A DNA stretch of 6,202 nucleotides from Alkaliphilus sp. (GTDB lineage Bacteria; Bacillota; Clostridia; Peptostreptococcales; Natronincolaceae). The notes under the pieces are model-generated. The model saw only the letters and a list, made by a program, of their open reading frames with translations. It made no database searches and was not told the origin of the DNA. Below are positions 6,178 to 6,202 of this stretch, in pieces; within the stretch, counting starts at the first letter, position 1; every line of letters starts with the position of its first letter. The DNA is taken from positions 1 through 6,202 of the forward strand of contig JALNXC010000080.1 in the NCBI GenBank assembly GCA_023230535.1, in the 5' to 3' direction. Made by a program: the position numbers and the translations under genes.

Positions 6178-6202
6178 CTTTTATAAATTATAAATTGTTT
6201 TG

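Overview
The window looks like a chromosomal segment of a low-GC Gram-positive bacterium, most likely of class Clostridia (inference). The composition is AT-rich, ATA and AGA codons are common, ribosome-binding sites are strong GGAGG types, and the left half carries mcsB-clpC, the distal part of the class III heat-shock operon (ctsR-mcsA-mcsB-clpC) of Bacillota. The window holds four protein genes in two convergent pairs. No RNA gene, CRISPR array or insertion sequence was seen.

Left half, + strand (1-3482). It opens inside mcsB, whose reading frame is open to the first base, so the true start lies upstream. clpC follows after 21 bases with a very good ribosome-binding site. McsB tags proteins with phosphoarginine and ClpC (with ClpP, not encoded here) unfolds them for degradation. 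The catalytic residues of both, and the two phosphoarginine-docking glutamates of the ClpC N-domain, are present. No radA or disA follows. The + strand unit ends at a hairpin at 3557-3585 that works in both directions.

Right half, - strand (3605-6027). The upstream gene (6027 to 4729) encodes a glutamate-cysteine ligase of the GCS2/plant-type family. Two glutamates expected in its signature motifs are replaced (Gly29, Arg85). The downstream gene (4591 to 3605, GTG start) encodes a membrane-anchored extracytoplasmic protein with three tandem FMN-binding domains. Each domain has an intact [D/E]xxSGAT site for covalent FMN attachment by ApbE, so it is probably a multi-flavin electron carrier comparable with Listeria PplA. 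It shares the 3557-3585 terminator with clpC. Both right-half genes concern redox or thiol chemistry, but a functional link between them is only suggested by adjacency.

Right edge (6028-6202). This holds the ribosome-binding site and a probable promoter of the ligase gene, a strong hairpin terminator at 6145-6177, and a promoter-like pair on the + strand that points into that hairpin.

The points most worth a second look are the triple-flavin protein with its recently homogenised internal repeat, the altered motifs of the ligase, and the promoter-plus-hairpin arrangement at the right edge.
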